A DNA stretch of 64,000 bases from assembly GCF_900102345.1 (NCBI RefSeq), contig NZ_FNKB01000001.1:1178001-1242000 (forward strand), read 5' to 3'. A program made the translations under genes and the position numbers. Source of the stretch: Leucobacter chromiiresistens. GTDB taxonomy: Bacteria; Actinomycetota; Actinomycetes; Actinomycetales; Microbacteriaceae. Of the stretch, positions 1-8,834 are shown one piece after another; the first letter of the stretch is position 1; every line of letters begins with the position of its first letter. Below the pieces are notes generated by a model. The model made no database searches. It was not told the origin of the DNA and saw nothing but the letters and a program-made list of their open reading frames with translations.

Positions 1-33
1 GGAAGGCCGGGAGGATGCTGGGAGCGGTGCGCG

Positions 34-588
34 TCAGAGCGCCGCGAGCAGCGCCTTCCAGTGCGCGCGCCACTCCTCGATGCGCTCGCCGTCGGCGAGG
101 CCGTCGTGGCTGACCGCGAGGGTCGTCTTGTCGCCCTTCGGGGTGGCCGACACCTCGACCCGGCCCGCGCCCTCGAGGTCGAATCGTCGGAAGCTGCGCT
201 TCTCGGTGCGCGACGTGCGCGTCGCCGACACGGTGTGGCCGAGGTGCTCGGTTCTGGAGCCGTGCGCTGCGCCCCACGCCTCGATCGCGGCGTCGCGGTC
301 GGTCGCCAGCGTGCGGCTCGCGCTGACGCGGAAGGTTCCGGCCGACGACTGCCCGGGGACCCGCATGCCGGCGTGCTGCTCGTAGGCGATCGCGATGGCC
401 TGCGCCCACCAGTCGGGGTTGCGGAGGTCGTCGGCGAGGGCGGCGCGGGCGATCTTCACGATCGCGGGGTGCTGCAGCGTGGGCGCGCCCTGCGCTTCGA
501 AGAGCGCCACCCAGGCGCTCCACTCGCGCCCCGACGCCCGCTCGATCGCGGCCACGCTCTCGGGTCTGGTGCGGTTCGCCTCGTTCAT
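34..588 (-). CDS. Hypothetical protein with DUF4287-like N-terminus
   Basis: This is a 184-residue soluble protein with no signal peptide or membrane segment. The first 80 or so residues contain a GREWSAWVALFEAQG stretch followed by HPAIVKIARA, which resembles the small DUF4287 domain often found in actinobacteria. The rest (ending in an EEWRAHWKALLAAL helix) looks like a beta-rich domain rich in Arg, Thr and Ser. I chose the ATG at 588 because GAAAGG lies 5 nt upstream; a longer reading to 741 has no ribosome binding site and a low-complexity, Arg/Ala-rich leader. It is divergent from dgt. Function is unknown; the domain assignment is from memory of the family and is moderate. Confidence 0.7.
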   Translation of the reverse strand: MNEANRTRPESVAAIERASGREWSAWVALFEAQGAPTLQHPAIVKIARAALADDLRNPDWWAQAIAIAYEQHAGMRVPGQSSAGTFRVSASRTLATDRDAAIEAWGAAHGSRTEHLGHTVSATRTSRTEKRSFRRFDLEGAGRVEVSATPKGDKTTLAVSHDGLADGERIEEWRAHWKALLAAL

Positions 589-731
589 GGGCCGCCTTTC
601 GCTGCTCGCCGTGGTGCACTGCGCGGGGGAGGGGCGCCGCGCGCTGCCCGCGCTGCCCGCGCTGCCGTGCGCCGCCCCGCGCTGCGCGTTGCGCTCAGTG
701 TAGCGGCGCGGTGCATGCTTGAATAAGAGGC

Positions 732-2351
732 ATGGAGGCATCGGGGGCGGGGCGCGAGGGGCGACGCCACGTCGAGCACGTGTCGTCGCAGCACCGGCCC
801 GCCGGGATCGCCGACTCGCAGTGGCCCGCCGACGTCGCGGGGTCGGCGCCCGAGCCGCAGGAGTACCGGGTCGACCTCGAGCGCATCCGCTTCTCCTCGT
901 ACTTCGCCCGGCTCTCCGATGTGACGCAGGTGGTGCCGCAGACGGGCGTGGGCCCGGTCATGCACAACCGGCTCACCCACTCGCTCAAGGTGAGCGCCGT
1001 CGCGCGGGTGATCGCGGCCCAGCTCGCCGGGCGCGCCGCCCGCCACGCCGACTTCGTGCGCGGCGATCTCCCCGAGGACGACGGGGTCGGCGCGATCATC
1101 GCCCGCCTCGGCGGCTGCGACACGATCGTCGCGCAGGCGGCGGCGCACGCCCACGATCTCGGGCATCCGCCGTTCGGGCATCTCGGCGAACGGGTGCTCG
1201 ACCGGGTGGCGCGGGATCGGCTCGGCCTCGCCGAGGGGTTCGAGGGCAACGCGCAGAGCTTCCGCATTCTGACGCAGCTCGACACGCTCGGGCGCGACTT
1301 CCCGGGCTTGAACCTCACGGCGGCGACGCGCGCGGCGACGCTGAAGTACCCGTGGACGCGCGGGGCGTGGGTCGGGGTCTCGACCGATGACCGCGCGGCA
1401 CCCGATCGCCCCCGCGGCGTCGGGGTCGATACGGAGAACGGCGCGGAGAAGTTCTCGGTGTACGCGCTCGACGTCGTCGAGATGGAGACGGCGCTCGCCC
1501 CCTTCCCGCATATCGCGGACGGCGTGCAGACGGTCGAGTGCGCCGTCATGGATCTCGCCGACGACATCGCCTACGCGGTGCACGATCTCGACGACTTCAC
1601 GCGGGCGGGGGTGCTGCAGCAGTCGTCGGTCGCCGGCGAGTTCCGAGCCTGGCTCGATCATGCAGGAGCACTGGCCGGAGAGCCTGACGACGCCGTGCGA
1701 TCGGCGTGGCGCACCCCGGGTCGGTCGCTCGAATTGCTCTGGCGGCGACTCCACGCGAAAGACGGCTGGATCGCGGATCGCGATGCGTTCCGCACCGCCG
1801 TGCGTCGGGTGAGCGAGGAGGTGGGGGAGACCCTGCTGGCCGCCCCGTACGACGGCGGCATCGACAGCGAGCGGTCGGTCTCCGACTTCACGCGGCGCTG
1901 GATCGACCACCTGCGCACGTCGATCGTGGTGGAGGAGCGCCCGCACGTGCGCAGCGGCCACGTGCGCCTGAACACGCAGGCGTGGCACGAGGTGATGGTG
2001 CTGAAGTTCGTGCACGCGCACTTCGTGCTCGAGCGGCCGGAGCTCGCGCAGCCGCAGCGGGGGCGGGCGCGCGTGGTGGAGCAGCTCGCCCTGGGGTTCG
2101 ACGCCTGGCTGGCGGACCCCGATGATGCGGGGCGCGCGCCCCGGCGCCTGCTCGAGTGGGCCGACGACGCGACGGAGGCCGTGTTCGCGGTGCGCCGCGA
2201 GCGCCCCGAGCTGCTGATGGGCGACACCAGCGACGCCGGGCTGCGGCGGCAGGGGCGCAGCCGGGCGATCCTCGACTACGTGGCGTCCTTGAGCGACCAG
2301 CAGGCTGTGACGACGTATCGGGCGTTGACCGGAGGAGTGACGAGTGAGTGA
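732..2351 (+). CDS. dgt: Deoxyguanosinetriphosphate triphosphohydrolase-like protein
   Basis: This 539-residue HD-domain enzyme is predicted to remove triphosphate from dGTP or other dNTPs in the cytoplasm, helping set dNTP pools. The HD metal site is visible as H83 (NRLTHSLKV), H141-D142 (AHAHDLGHPPFGH) and D274 (VMDLADDIAYAVHD), all in the order expected for dGTPases. GNAQSFRIL near residue 172 is another family motif. The ATG at 732 has no Shine-Dalgarno sequence. The weak box TTGAAT at 719-724 lies 7 nt upstream, so the mRNA may be leaderless. The 3' end overlaps the aldolase gene by 8 bp, which indicates translational coupling. The family is clear, but whether dGTP is the preferred substrate is not. 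Confidence 0.93.
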   Translation: MEASGAGREGRRHVEHVSSQHRPAGIADSQWPADVAGSAPEPQEYRVDLERIRFSSYFARLSDVTQVVPQTGVGPVMHNRLTHSLKVSAVARVIAAQLAGRAARHADFVRGDLPEDDGVGAIIARLGGCDTIVAQAAAHAHDLGHPPFGHLGERVLDRVARDRLGLAEGFEGNAQSFRILTQLDTLGRDFPGLNLTAATRAATLKYPWTRGAWVGVSTDDRAAPDRPRGVGVDTENGAEKFSVYALDVVEMETALAPFPHIADGVQTVECAVMDLADDIAYAVHDLDDFTRAGVLQQSSVAGEFRAWLDHAGALAGEPDDAVRSAWRTPGRSLELLWRRLHAKDGWIADRDAFRTAVRRVSEEVGETLLAAPYDGGIDSERSVSDFTRRWIDHLRTSIVVEERPHVRSGHVRLNTQAWHEVMVLKFVHAHFVLERPELAQPQRGRARVVEQLALGFDAWLADPDDAGRAPRRLLEWADDATEAVFAVRRERPELLMGDTSDAGLRRQGRSRAILDYVASLSDQQAVTTYRALTGGVTSE

Positions 2352-2982
2352 GCAGGGGCGGCATCGAGACCGCGTGATCGCGGAGCTGATCGAGGTGGGC
2401 CGCGATGCGGTGGGGCGCGGTCTGGTGCTCGCGAGTGCGGGCAACCTCTCCGCGCGGATCTCGGAGCGCGAGTTCGCGGTGACGGCGTCGGGCACGTGGC
2501 TCGATCGCCTGACGCCCGACGACTTCGCGGTGCTCTCCGTCGACGCGGCGGAGACGGGCGACGCCCGCCCGTCGGGGCCGCGACCCTCGAGCGAATGGAA
2601 GCTGCACCACCGCGCGTACCGCGCCCGGCCCGATGCGGAGTGCGTGCTGCACCTGCACCCGCGCACGGCGGTGGTGCTGGCGAGCATCGGCACGCCGATC
2701 CGGAGGCTCACCCTCGATCACGCCTACTATCTGGGGGAGATCGCGGTCGTGCCGTTCTACCACAACGGCACCGACGAGCTCGCCGATACGGCCGCCGAGG
2801 CGCTGCGCGACCACGACTGCGTCGTGATGCAGCACCACGGTTGCTCCGTCGTCGCCGATACCGTGCAGATGGCGTACCGGCGCGCGCTCAACCTCGAGGA
2901 TGCGGCGCAGGCGACCGCCCTGGCCGTGCAGCTCGGTGATACCGGAACGGTCTTCCCCGACGACGCGGCGGCGCACGCGTAG
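2344..2982 (+). CDS. Class II aldolase/adducin family protein
   Basis: This 212-residue protein belongs to the class II (zinc) aldolase family, which includes fuculose-phosphate and ribulose-phosphate aldolases and epimerases. The zinc ligands expected for the family are visible as H103 and H105 (HLHPRT) and H164/H165 (MQHHG), with E84 (PSSEWKLHH) as the likely catalytic acid. The GNLSARI motif near residue 33 binds phosphate in known members. The GTG at 2344 follows GGAGGA at 2331-2336 with 7 nt spacing, and the gene overlaps the end of dgt, so the two form an operon. No sugar kinase or isomerase is nearby, so the substrate cannot be named. Confidence 0.88.
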   Translation: MSEQGRHRDRVIAELIEVGRDAVGRGLVLASAGNLSARISEREFAVTASGTWLDRLTPDDFAVLSVDAAETGDARPSGPRPSSEWKLHHRAYRARPDAECVLHLHPRTAVVLASIGTPIRRLTLDHAYYLGEIAVVPFYHNGTDELADTAAEALRDHDCVVMQHHGCSVVADTVQMAYRRALNLEDAAQATALAVQLGDTGTVFPDDAAAHA

Positions 2983-3325
2983 GCTCGCCCGCCCGCGGAA
3001 GGCCCGCCGGCCGAGGCCCTGCCCGCCCGTTCGCCCGCCGAGGCCCCGCCCGCCCGTTCGTTCGCCGAACCCCCGCCTGCCGGCCGAGGCCCTGCCCGCC
3101 CGTTCGCCCGCCGAGGCCCCGCCCGCCCGTTCGCCCGGCGAGCTCCCGCTCGCCCGCCGAGACCCTGCTCGCCCGCCGAGGTCCTGCCGAACGCGCGCGT
3201 TCTCAGTAGGGTCTCGGTGCATCGGCAGGGGTTCGGTGCACCGCCAGGCGCACTGGCAGGCGCACCGGCAGGGGTGCAGCGCGCCGGCGAGATTCCGGCG
3301 CGCGGACCGAACGGTGCGCAATGTC
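2983..3325. other. Gene-free GC-rich spacer
   Basis: No credible gene is present in these 343 bases. The left half is the direct repeat listed separately. The right half (about 3200-3300) is a run of short repeats built on GGTGCA and GGCAGG. The far right carries a TCTCACCG segment that resembles the tail of the palindromic repeat family seen at 36.4, 44.3 and 53.9 kb. The aldolase gene and the AbiEi-like gene converge on this spacer. Confidence 0.6.
3006..3133. repeat. 55-bp direct repeat, two copies
   Basis: Positions 3006-3060 and 3079-3133 are identical over 55 bases, with an 18-base spacer. Each copy contains GCCGAGGCCCTGC, which also forms the left arm of the hairpin at 4443-4505, so the two flanks of the AbiEi-like gene share repeat sequence. 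Degenerate further units continue to about 3190. Confidence 0.85.
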
Positions 3326-4312
3326 TCACCGATGGCGGAGCGGCAGCGGCACTCCGAAAGCGCGCAGCATCGCCGCGAAATGCTCGGTGGTGCTCGTGTC
3401 GCGGTGCCCCCAGTGGATCATTCGGCTTCCACTGCTTCCCGTGATCCAGTCGTCTCTGCGTTTCTCGCGCAGCACGGCTTCGCCGGGGGACCGTTCGCCG
3501 AGCATGCGAGGATCCAGGTACTTCTGCGCGCCGTCGCATTCGCCGAGAACGCCGAGCCCGACCAACCGGAAATCGACGAAGTACCGGCCTCCGCCAGGCG
3601 CGGGCACCGCGAACTGCGGTTCGACTTCGATACCGAGCCGATCGAAGTGCAGGCGGCTGATGCTCTCGAGCGGAGAATCGGCGCGTCCATCTGCGAATTC
3701 GATGACGCGACGCAGCCGACGCACGCCACGCGCGCCGGGAGCATTGCGCGTATGCGAGCGCAGGTGCTCCCGCCAGGCGCTGCAGGCGGCTGCATCGACC
3801 GTCCGTTCCGAGCGGGCCTGCGAACGGAGGTGCGCATCGGCGTACGCGACGAGAAGCTCTTCGCTCTCGGTGGCCGCAAGGTCGATCAGGGTGCGATCGG
3901 GCCCGGTGCACCGCATCCCGTCGACTTCGACGATGTCGCGCTCGTCGAGCGGCAGCTGGTGCCGGATGAGGGTGCGGCTGCGGGCGTGCGAGGTCGTCGC
4001 GATCACGTGGACCGCATCGTTGCGGAATCCCCAGAGCGGCAGACCGAGCAGTACCGCCGCGGACACATGAGAGAACACCGGTGGGCTGTGACCGTGCGAC
4101 TCCCGGTGAGCAACGAGTACCGACGCGAGATGACGGTCCTGCGCGTACCACCGCTGCCAGGTGCTCGCTTCGACGCATCCGTTTCTGCCGACGCGCTGCC
4201 ACGCGCCGGAGCGAAACTTCGCAGCAACTGCTCGCCGCTGCATCCCGTGGCGCTGGTGGTCGGTGTGCTCGAGCGCCGTGGCGACGCGGGTCACGTGGTC
4301 GGGATGGTGCAT
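3326..4312 (-). CDS. AbiEi-like protein with C-terminal PD-(D/E)XK/DUF559-type domain
   Basis: This protein of about 328 residues resembles a common actinobacterial family annotated as type IV antitoxin AbiEi-like or DUF559. The N-terminal third is His-rich and includes FSHVSAAVLLGLPLWG, typical of the AbiEi middle domain. The C-terminal part shows a restriction-endonuclease-like pattern: DSPLES, then YFVDFRLVGLGVLGECDG, then REKRRDDWI. These give candidate E, D, E-x-D and K residues. No AbiEii nucleotidyltransferase toxin is adjacent, so a toxin-antitoxin role is unsupported. I took the ATG at 4312; a TTG at 4324 would add four residues, and neither has a clear ribosome binding site. Its base composition looks less GC-rich than the neighbours. 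The stop codon lies inside a TCTCACCG repeat remnant. Confidence 0.75.
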   Translation of the reverse strand: MHHPDHVTRVATALEHTDHQRHGMQRRAVAAKFRSGAWQRVGRNGCVEASTWQRWYAQDRHLASVLVAHRESHGHSPPVFSHVSAAVLLGLPLWGFRNDAVHVIATTSHARSRTLIRHQLPLDERDIVEVDGMRCTGPDRTLIDLAATESEELLVAYADAHLRSQARSERTVDAAACSAWREHLRSHTRNAPGARGVRRLRRVIEFADGRADSPLESISRLHFDRLGIEVEPQFAVPAPGGGRYFVDFRLVGLGVLGECDGAQKYLDPRMLGERSPGEAVLREKRRDDWITGSSGSRMIHWGHRDTSTTEHFAAMLRAFGVPLPLRHR

Positions 4313-4643
4313 GGAGGTAGTCAATACCGATCGCCGAACGTGAGAGTCGCGGCAGAGCGGAACTCTGGACGAGTCATGGCGATCCGGGGAGGAGACAGGC
4401 TGTGAGCGGAGTGCTGCTGACGCGCTCAGCCGCTGCCCGCGTGCCGAGGCCCTGCTCGAGCGCCGAGTCCCTGCCGAAAGGGCGTGCGCGAGGCAGGGCC
4501 TCGGCGCGCAGGGAGGGGCTCGGCGCGCAGGGAGGGGCTCGGCGGGAGGAGAGGGGGCGGCGGGCCAGCGAGCGGGCGGGGCGGCGGGCCAGCCAGCAGG
4601 CAGCGCCCCGGCACGCGGCAGGGCCGCGCAGCCCGGCAGCCCG
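4313..4643. other. Gene-free spacer with repeats
   Basis: No credible gene lies in these 331 bases between the AbiEi-like gene and the NUDIX gene. The middle is occupied by a hairpin and tandem repeat, listed separately; the right part (4540-4640) is low-complexity GGC/GCC sequence. Open frames across it have no start with a ribosome binding site and no recognisable protein features. Confidence 0.6.
4443..4538. repeat. Hairpin plus 19-bp tandem repeat
   Basis: GCCGAGGCCCTGC at 4443-4455 is exactly complementary in reverse to 4493-4505, giving a 13-bp stem with a loop of 37 bases. Two perfect 19-bp tandem units follow at 4501-4519 and 4520-4538. The stem sequence is shared with the direct repeat at 3006-3133. 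Confidence 0.8.
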
Positions 4644-5330
4644 CTACGGGGAGACCGGGAACTCCCGTCGCGGATCCCAGGGCACCGACCAGCCGAGCTC
4701 GTCGAAGAGGCTCGCGAGGGTCATGCCGGTGAAGCCCCAGACGAGGTGCCCGCCGAGGTGGGGGCCGAGCGCGAAGGCGGCGCCCCGGTAGGTGGAGGCG
4801 CCGTGCCGCAGCACCGAGGTGCCGCGGGCCGCGGGGTCGAGCATCTCGGCGACGGGCGCGCGGAACACCTCGACCGATTCGGCGTGGTCGGCGGCGACGG
4901 GGCTCGCACGGCGCCACCATCCGACGACCGGGGTGACGAGGTTGTTGCTCACCGGAATGTGCACGGGCTGCAGGGAGCCGAGCACCTCGACGCCGCTCGG
5001 CTCGACTCCCGTCTCCTCCGCGGCCTCGCGCAGTGCGGTGTGCGCGGCGTCGCGATCGTGCGGCTCGGTGCCGCCTCCGGGGAACGCGATCTGCCCCGCG
5101 TGGTGCCGCATGCCGTCGGCGCGGCGCGTGAGCAGCACGTCGAGCTGCGGCGGCACCGTTCGGGCGCCGTGCTCGGCCGGGTGCCGGTCGAGGGCTCCGA
5201 ACAGGATCAGCACGGCCGATCGCCGCAGCGGCCGGTCGGTGCGGGGCGCCTGCGGGGTGAACGCGACGGCTGCGCGGCCGCTCGCGAGCGCTCGCAGCTC
5301 GCGTTCGGCGTCGGCGACGGTTCGGGGCAT
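4644..5330 (-). CDS. NUDIX hydrolase, CoA pyrophosphatase type
   Basis: This 228-residue enzyme is predicted to hydrolyse CoA or acyl-CoA to phosphopantetheine and 3',5'-ADP. The UPF0035 signature of CoA pyrophosphatases is present as LLTRRADGMRHHAGQIAFPG, directly followed by the Nudix box (GGGTEPHD, then REAAEETG). That combination is specific to this NUDIX subgroup. The ATG at 5330 has no Shine-Dalgarno; instead TAGGGT (minus strand, 5338-5343) ends 7 nt upstream, consistent with a leaderless mRNA. It lies just downstream of accE on the same strand but probably has its own promoter. Confidence 0.88.
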   Translation of the reverse strand: MPRTVADAERELRALASGRAAVAFTPQAPRTDRPLRRSAVLILFGALDRHPAEHGARTVPPQLDVLLTRRADGMRHHAGQIAFPGGGTEPHDRDAAHTALREAAEETGVEPSGVEVLGSLQPVHIPVSNNLVTPVVGWWRRASPVAADHAESVEVFRAPVAEMLDPAARGTSVLRHGASTYRGAAFALGPHLGGHLVWGFTGMTLASLFDELGWSVPWDPRREFPVSP

Positions 5331-5365
5331 ACCCGACACCCTACAAGCCGAGCGCCGCCGGCGGC

Positions 5366-5773
5366 TCAGGCGTCTGCGAGCAGATCGTAGATGCTGTCGG
5401 GCACGCGCTGGGAGCGCGCCCACGGCTCGCGATCGCGACGTGCGACTCGCTTGACCTGCTCCGATTCCTCCGTGCGCACCTGGGTGAGCACGGCGACGAC
5501 GGCAGCGCGCTCGGCGTCGTCGACGCCCCGCGTGATGAAGCGGATGTCGTCTCCGCGGAGCACGTCGTCGACGACCGTCTCGCGCTTCGCGGCGTCGCGC
5601 GCGGCGGCGTCGGGAGGCAGGATCGCCCCGCCGGCGCGCGTCTCGGCGTCGGCGGGCGGTGCAGCGTGCTTGGCCACGGTGTGCTCGCTCTCGGTGCTCG
5701 GTTCGGTGATGGGGTCGGTGCTCGGTTCGGTGCTCGGATGGGTGCTGGGGCCGGTGCTCGGGGTCTGGCGCAT
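5366..5773 (-). CDS. accE: Acyl-CoA carboxylase epsilon subunit
   Basis: This small protein (135 residues from the ATG at 5773) matches the epsilon subunits of actinobacterial acyl-CoA carboxylases. The C-terminal half has the family layout: a short beta segment (DDIRFITRGVDDAERAAVVAVL) and the conserved end RREPW/SQR-like sequence (RDREPWARSQRVPDSIYDLL). The first 30 residues are a repetitive Pro-Ser-Thr-Glu tract (EPSTDPITEPSTESE), so a GTG at 5677 (VAKHAAPP) may be the true start. It begins 5 nt after the accD stop and is surely co-transcribed. It stabilises the biotin carboxylase-carboxyltransferase complex; the alpha subunit is not in the window. Confidence 0.85.
   Translation of the reverse strand: MRQTPSTGPSTHPSTEPSTDPITEPSTESEHTVAKHAAPPADAETRAGGAILPPDAAARDAAKRETVVDDVLRGDDIRFITRGVDDAERAAVVAVLTQVRTEESEQVKRVARRDREPWARSQRVPDSIYDLLADA
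5675..5772 (-). repeat. Imperfect tandem repeat at the 5' end of accE
   Basis: The plus strand reads as repeated CGGTGCTCGGTTCGGTGATG-like units of about 15 bases, encoding serial Ser-Thr-Glu-Pro residues on the minus strand. It is either a disordered N-terminal tail of AccE or an untranslated leader if the GTG at 5677 is the real start. Confidence 0.6.
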
Positions 5774-5778
5774 CCCGC

Positions 5779-7371
5779 TCACAGCGGGATGTTGCCGTGC
5801 TTCTTCGCGGGCTGCTCGGTGCGCTTGCCGCGCAGGCCGCGGAGGGCCTTGATGACCGCGAGGCGGCTGCCGGCCGGCTCGAGCACGTTGTCGAGCTCGC
5901 CGCGCTCCGCCGCCAGGAAGGGGGAGGTGACGTCGGCGGTGTACTGGGCGGTGAGCTCCGCGCGCAGCGCCTCGACGTCGTCGCCGCGCTCTGCGGCTGC
6001 GGCGAGCTCCTTGCGGTAGAGGATGTTCACGGCGCCCGCACCGCCCATGACGGCGATCTCGGCGGTGGGCCACGCGATGTTGAAGTCGGCGCCCATCTGC
6101 TTCGACCCCATCACGATGTACGCGCCGCCGTAGGCTTTGCGGGTGATGATGGTGACGAGCGGCACGGTGGCCTCGGCGTAGGCGTAGAGCAGCTTCGCGC
6201 CGCGGCGGATGACGCCCTGGAACTCCTGGTCGGTGCCGGGCAGGTAGCCGGGCACGTCGACGAGGGTGAGGATCGGGATGGAGAACGCGTCGCAGAACCG
6301 CACGAAGCGGGCCGCCTTCTCGCTCGCGTCGATGTTGAGGGTGCCCGCCATCTGGCTGGGCTGGTTGGCGACGATGCCGACCGTGCGGCCCTCGACGCGA
6401 CCGAACCCGATGAGCATGTTCGGCGCGAACAGCGGCTGGACTTCGAGGAAGTCGCCGCCGTCGAGAATCGCCTCGATGACGGTGAGCATGTCGTAGGGCT
6501 GGTTCGGGCTGTCGGGGATCAGCGTGTTGAGGCGCCGGTCCGCGTCGGTGATCTCGAGCGCCGTGTCGGTGTCGTAGATCGGCGCTTCGGCCAGGTTGTT
6601 GTCGGGGAGGTAGCTGATGAGCGCCCGCGCGTAGTCGAGCGCGTCGTGCTCGTCGCTCGCGAGGTAGTGCGAGACGCCGCTGGTCTTGTTGTGGGTGAGG
6701 GCGCCGCCGAGCTCCTCGAAGCCGACCTCTTCGCCGGTGACGGTCTTGATGACGTCGGGGCCGGTGACGAACATGTGGCTCGTCTTGTCGACCATGATGA
6801 CGAAGTCGGTGAGTGCGGGGGAGTAGACGGCGCCGCCGGCCGACGGGCCCATCACGATGGAGATCTGCGGGATGACACCGGAGCACATGGTGTTCAGGCG
6901 GAAGATGCTCGCGTACTTGGAGAGGGCGACGACGCCCTCCTGGATGCGCGCCCCGCCGGAGTCGAGGATGCCGAGCACGGGGGCGCCGGTCTTCAGCGCG
7001 AACTCCATGGCCTTCACGATCTTCTCGCCGGCGACCTCGCCGAGCGATCCGCCGAAGGTGGTGAAGTCCTGCGAGTACACGACCACCTGGCGGCCGTGGA
7101 TCGTTCCCGCGCCGGTCACCACGGAGTCGCCGAAGGGGTGCGACTGCTCCATGCCGAAGCCCTGGGAGCGGTGCTTGACGAACTTGTCGAACTCGACGAA
7201 CGAGCCCGTGTCGAGCAGGGTCGCGATGCGCTCGCGTGCGGTCATCTTGCCCCGCGCGTGCTGCTTCGCCGCGGCCGCCGCGTCTCGGTCGCCGACGGCT
7301 TCCTGGTACTTGCGGCGATGGTCCGCGATGCGGTCGGCGGTCGTCGCGGGTGCGGTGTTCTCTGCAGTCAC
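5779..7371 (-). CDS. accD: Acyl-CoA carboxylase beta subunit (carboxyltransferase)
   Basis: This 530-residue carboxyltransferase transfers the carboxyl group from biotin to acetyl- or propionyl-CoA. Both carboxyltransferase halves are present: the N-terminal acyl-CoA site ([14 protein letters not shown], then [19 protein letters not shown]) and the C-terminal carboxybiotin site ([14 protein letters not shown], then [19 protein letters not shown]). Length and motifs match the PccB/AccD5 group that makes propionyl-/acetyl-CoA carboxylase in actinobacteria. The GTG at 7371 starts VTAENT; TAGGCT on the minus strand at 7379-7384 ends 7 nt upstream, suggesting a leaderless mRNA. An ATG at 7422 is less likely. 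It leads an operon with accE, and birA for biotin attachment lies 4.4 kb away. Confidence 0.95.
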   Translation of the reverse strand: MTAENTAPATTADRIADHRRKYQEAVGDRDAAAAAKQHARGKMTARERIATLLDTGSFVEFDKFVKHRSQGFGMEQSHPFGDSVVTGAGTIHGRQVVVYSQDFTTFGGSLGEVAGEKIVKAMEFALKTGAPVLGILDSGGARIQEGVVALSKYASIFRLNTMCSGVIPQISIVMGPSAGGAVYSPALTDFVIMVDKTSHMFVTGPDVIKTVTGEEVGFEELGGALTHNKTSGVSHYLASDEHDALDYARALISYLPDNNLAEAPIYDTDTALEITDADRRLNTLIPDSPNQPYDMLTVIEAILDGGDFLEVQPLFAPNMLIGFGRVEGRTVGIVANQPSQMAGTLNIDASEKAARFVRFCDAFSIPILTLVDVPGYLPGTDQEFQGVIRRGAKLLYAYAEATVPLVTIITRKAYGGAYIVMGSKQMGADFNIAWPTAEIAVMGGAGAVNILYRKELAAAAERGDDVEALRAELTAQYTADVTSPFLAAERGELDNVLEPAGSRLAVIKALRGLRGKRTEQPAKKHGNIPL

Positions 7372-7457
7372 GCCTGCCAGCCTAGCGCGGAGGGCATGCC
7401 CGCACCCTCCGAACCTCTCCAACGGAATCGAAACTCCTTGGTGCGAACCCTACGAAT

Positions 7458-8795
7458 TCAGTCGAACATGTCGCCCAGCAGTCCGCCGAGCAGCACGCCT
7501 CCGATCACCGGGCCGAGCACGCCCCCGCCGCCGCCTCCGACTCCGCCGCGGCCGCGTCCGCCGCCGCCCCACGGGCCGCCGCCTCCGCCGCCGCCCCAGC
7601 CCCAGTCGTCGTCATCGGGGCGGGAGGAGTCGATGTCGCGCTGCGCGAGGCGCAGCGACTCGTCGGCGAGTTCGGAGGCGCGGCGGGCGCGCTGCAGCAC
7701 CTGCTCCCGCGAGTCCTCCGTCATCGGCAGGGCGGCGATCTCGCTGCGGTGGCGCCGCGCCTCGGCGAGCCGGGTGCGCGCGTCGGCGCCGATCCAGCCC
7801 CGGTGCCCCTCGATGAGGCTGGCCGCGATGCCGATGGCGTGGTCCGCGGCCGCGATGCCGTGCTGCACCTGCGCCTCCGAGGGCACGGGCCTCGCGGCGC
7901 GGGCGCGGGCGGCGTCGAGTGCGGCGTTGGCCGACGAGACGAGGGAGAGGTCGGCGAAGGGATCGCGCTGGCGCCCGGCGCTCACCTCGGCGAGGGCCGC
8001 CTCGAGTCGTTCGATCGCGTCGTCGACGGACGCGTTGCGGGGCTCGGTGCGGGCCGCGGCGATGTCGCTGCGGGAGTCGTCGATGACGTCGGCGAGCGTG
8101 TTCTGCGCGCGCAGCGCCTCGATCTCGAAGCTGTCGACGCCGTCGAGGATCGAGGCCGCCCGCCGCACGGTCTCGGTCGCCGTCTCGAGCGCGAGATTCG
8201 CGTCGGCGAGGGCGCCGGCGGCGCGGCGGCGATCGGAGAGGTCGGCGGAGTGCTCGGCGAAGTCGAGCAGCTGCTCCACGTCTTCGGAGTGGAGCCTCAC
8301 GCGCTGCAGCGCCGAGGGGCTGTACCGCTCGGCGAGACGCGCCGCCGCGCGCTGGGCGTCGGGCACGCGCTCGCGCAGGGCGGCGGCGTCGGCGCGCACC
8401 CGCTGCACCATCTCGGGGGCGCGGCGTGCGCGTTCGACGCGCGCCTGCAGGGCGGCGGTGCGCTCGTCGAGCACCGATTCGGCCCACTCGCACAGCTGCA
8501 GGATGCGCGCGTTGCGGGTGCGCACCTCGTCGGGGGTGTCGGGGATGTGGTCGTGGTTGAGCTGGTGCAGCTGGAACGCCTCCCCGAGGTGCTCGCGCAC
8601 CGAGTCGAGGCCGGCCCTCAGCTCGGCCGTCGCGTCCTCGCCGAGTTCGGCCGTGGCGAAGGCGAGCTCGTCGCCGGTCGCGCGGATCCGCTCGTCTGCG
8701 GCGACGATCGCGCTGCGCGCCCGCTGCGCCTGCTGCGCGTCGGAGGCGTGCTGCCGCTCCTGCGACTCACGATCTCGGCGTCCCCAAAATGCCAC
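7458..8795 (-). CDS. Coiled-coil protein, paralogue of the TPM protein's cytoplasmic half
   Basis: This 445-residue protein is almost entirely Ala/Arg/Glu-rich helix, predicted coiled coil, followed by a Gly-rich tail (from about residue 400) and a short hydrophobic end (VLGPVIGGVLLGGLLGD). It has no TPM domain. It aligns well by eye with the cytoplasmic part of the TPM protein encoded upstream: both share an A(I/L)VAADE..A..EL.FA start, a PDT.D cluster and an RG.IG..ARTR.AEAR block near the end. I infer duplication of that region. The GTG at 8795 has only a weak upstream AGGAC. It is the third gene of a run TPM, PspA, this gene. Function is unknown; a role with PspA at the membrane is plausible. 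Confidence 0.8.
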   Translation of the reverse strand: MAFWGRRDRESQERQHASDAQQAQRARSAIVAADERIRATGDELAFATAELGEDATAELRAGLDSVREHLGEAFQLHQLNHDHIPDTPDEVRTRNARILQLCEWAESVLDERTAALQARVERARRAPEMVQRVRADAAALRERVPDAQRAAARLAERYSPSALQRVRLHSEDVEQLLDFAEHSADLSDRRRAAGALADANLALETATETVRRAASILDGVDSFEIEALRAQNTLADVIDDSRSDIAAARTEPRNASVDDAIERLEAALAEVSAGRQRDPFADLSLVSSANAALDAARARAARPVPSEAQVQHGIAAADHAIGIAASLIEGHRGWIGADARTRLAEARRHRSEIAALPMTEDSREQVLQRARRASELADESLRLAQRDIDSSRPDDDDWGWGGGGGGGPWGGGGRGRGGVGGGGGGVLGPVIGGVLLGGLLGDMFD

Positions 8796-8834
8796 GGTGT
8801 GTCCTGTCTGCTGAGTGCGATGGGTGAGACGGTG

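Noticed and set aside
585..2711. A 708-codon open frame opposite dgt and the aldolase gene
   Set aside because: It is antisense to two clear genes and is Arg/Ala/Pro-rich, as expected from high-GC codon bias on the opposite strand. It has no domain or start signal.
3326..4312. Type IV toxin-antitoxin locus (AbiE)
   Set aside because: No AbiEii nucleotidyltransferase is adjacent on either side, so only a standalone AbiEi-like protein is reported.
2900..4405. A 501-codon plus-strand open frame over the AbiEi-like gene
   Set aside because: It starts inside the aldolase gene, crosses the repeat spacer and is antisense to the AbiEi-like gene; it has no protein-like pattern.
5797..8814. A 1005-codon open frame on the plus strand
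   Set aside because: It runs antisense to accD and the coiled-coil gene. Its composition (Val/Asp/Glu/Arg bias) mirrors the codon positions of those genes.
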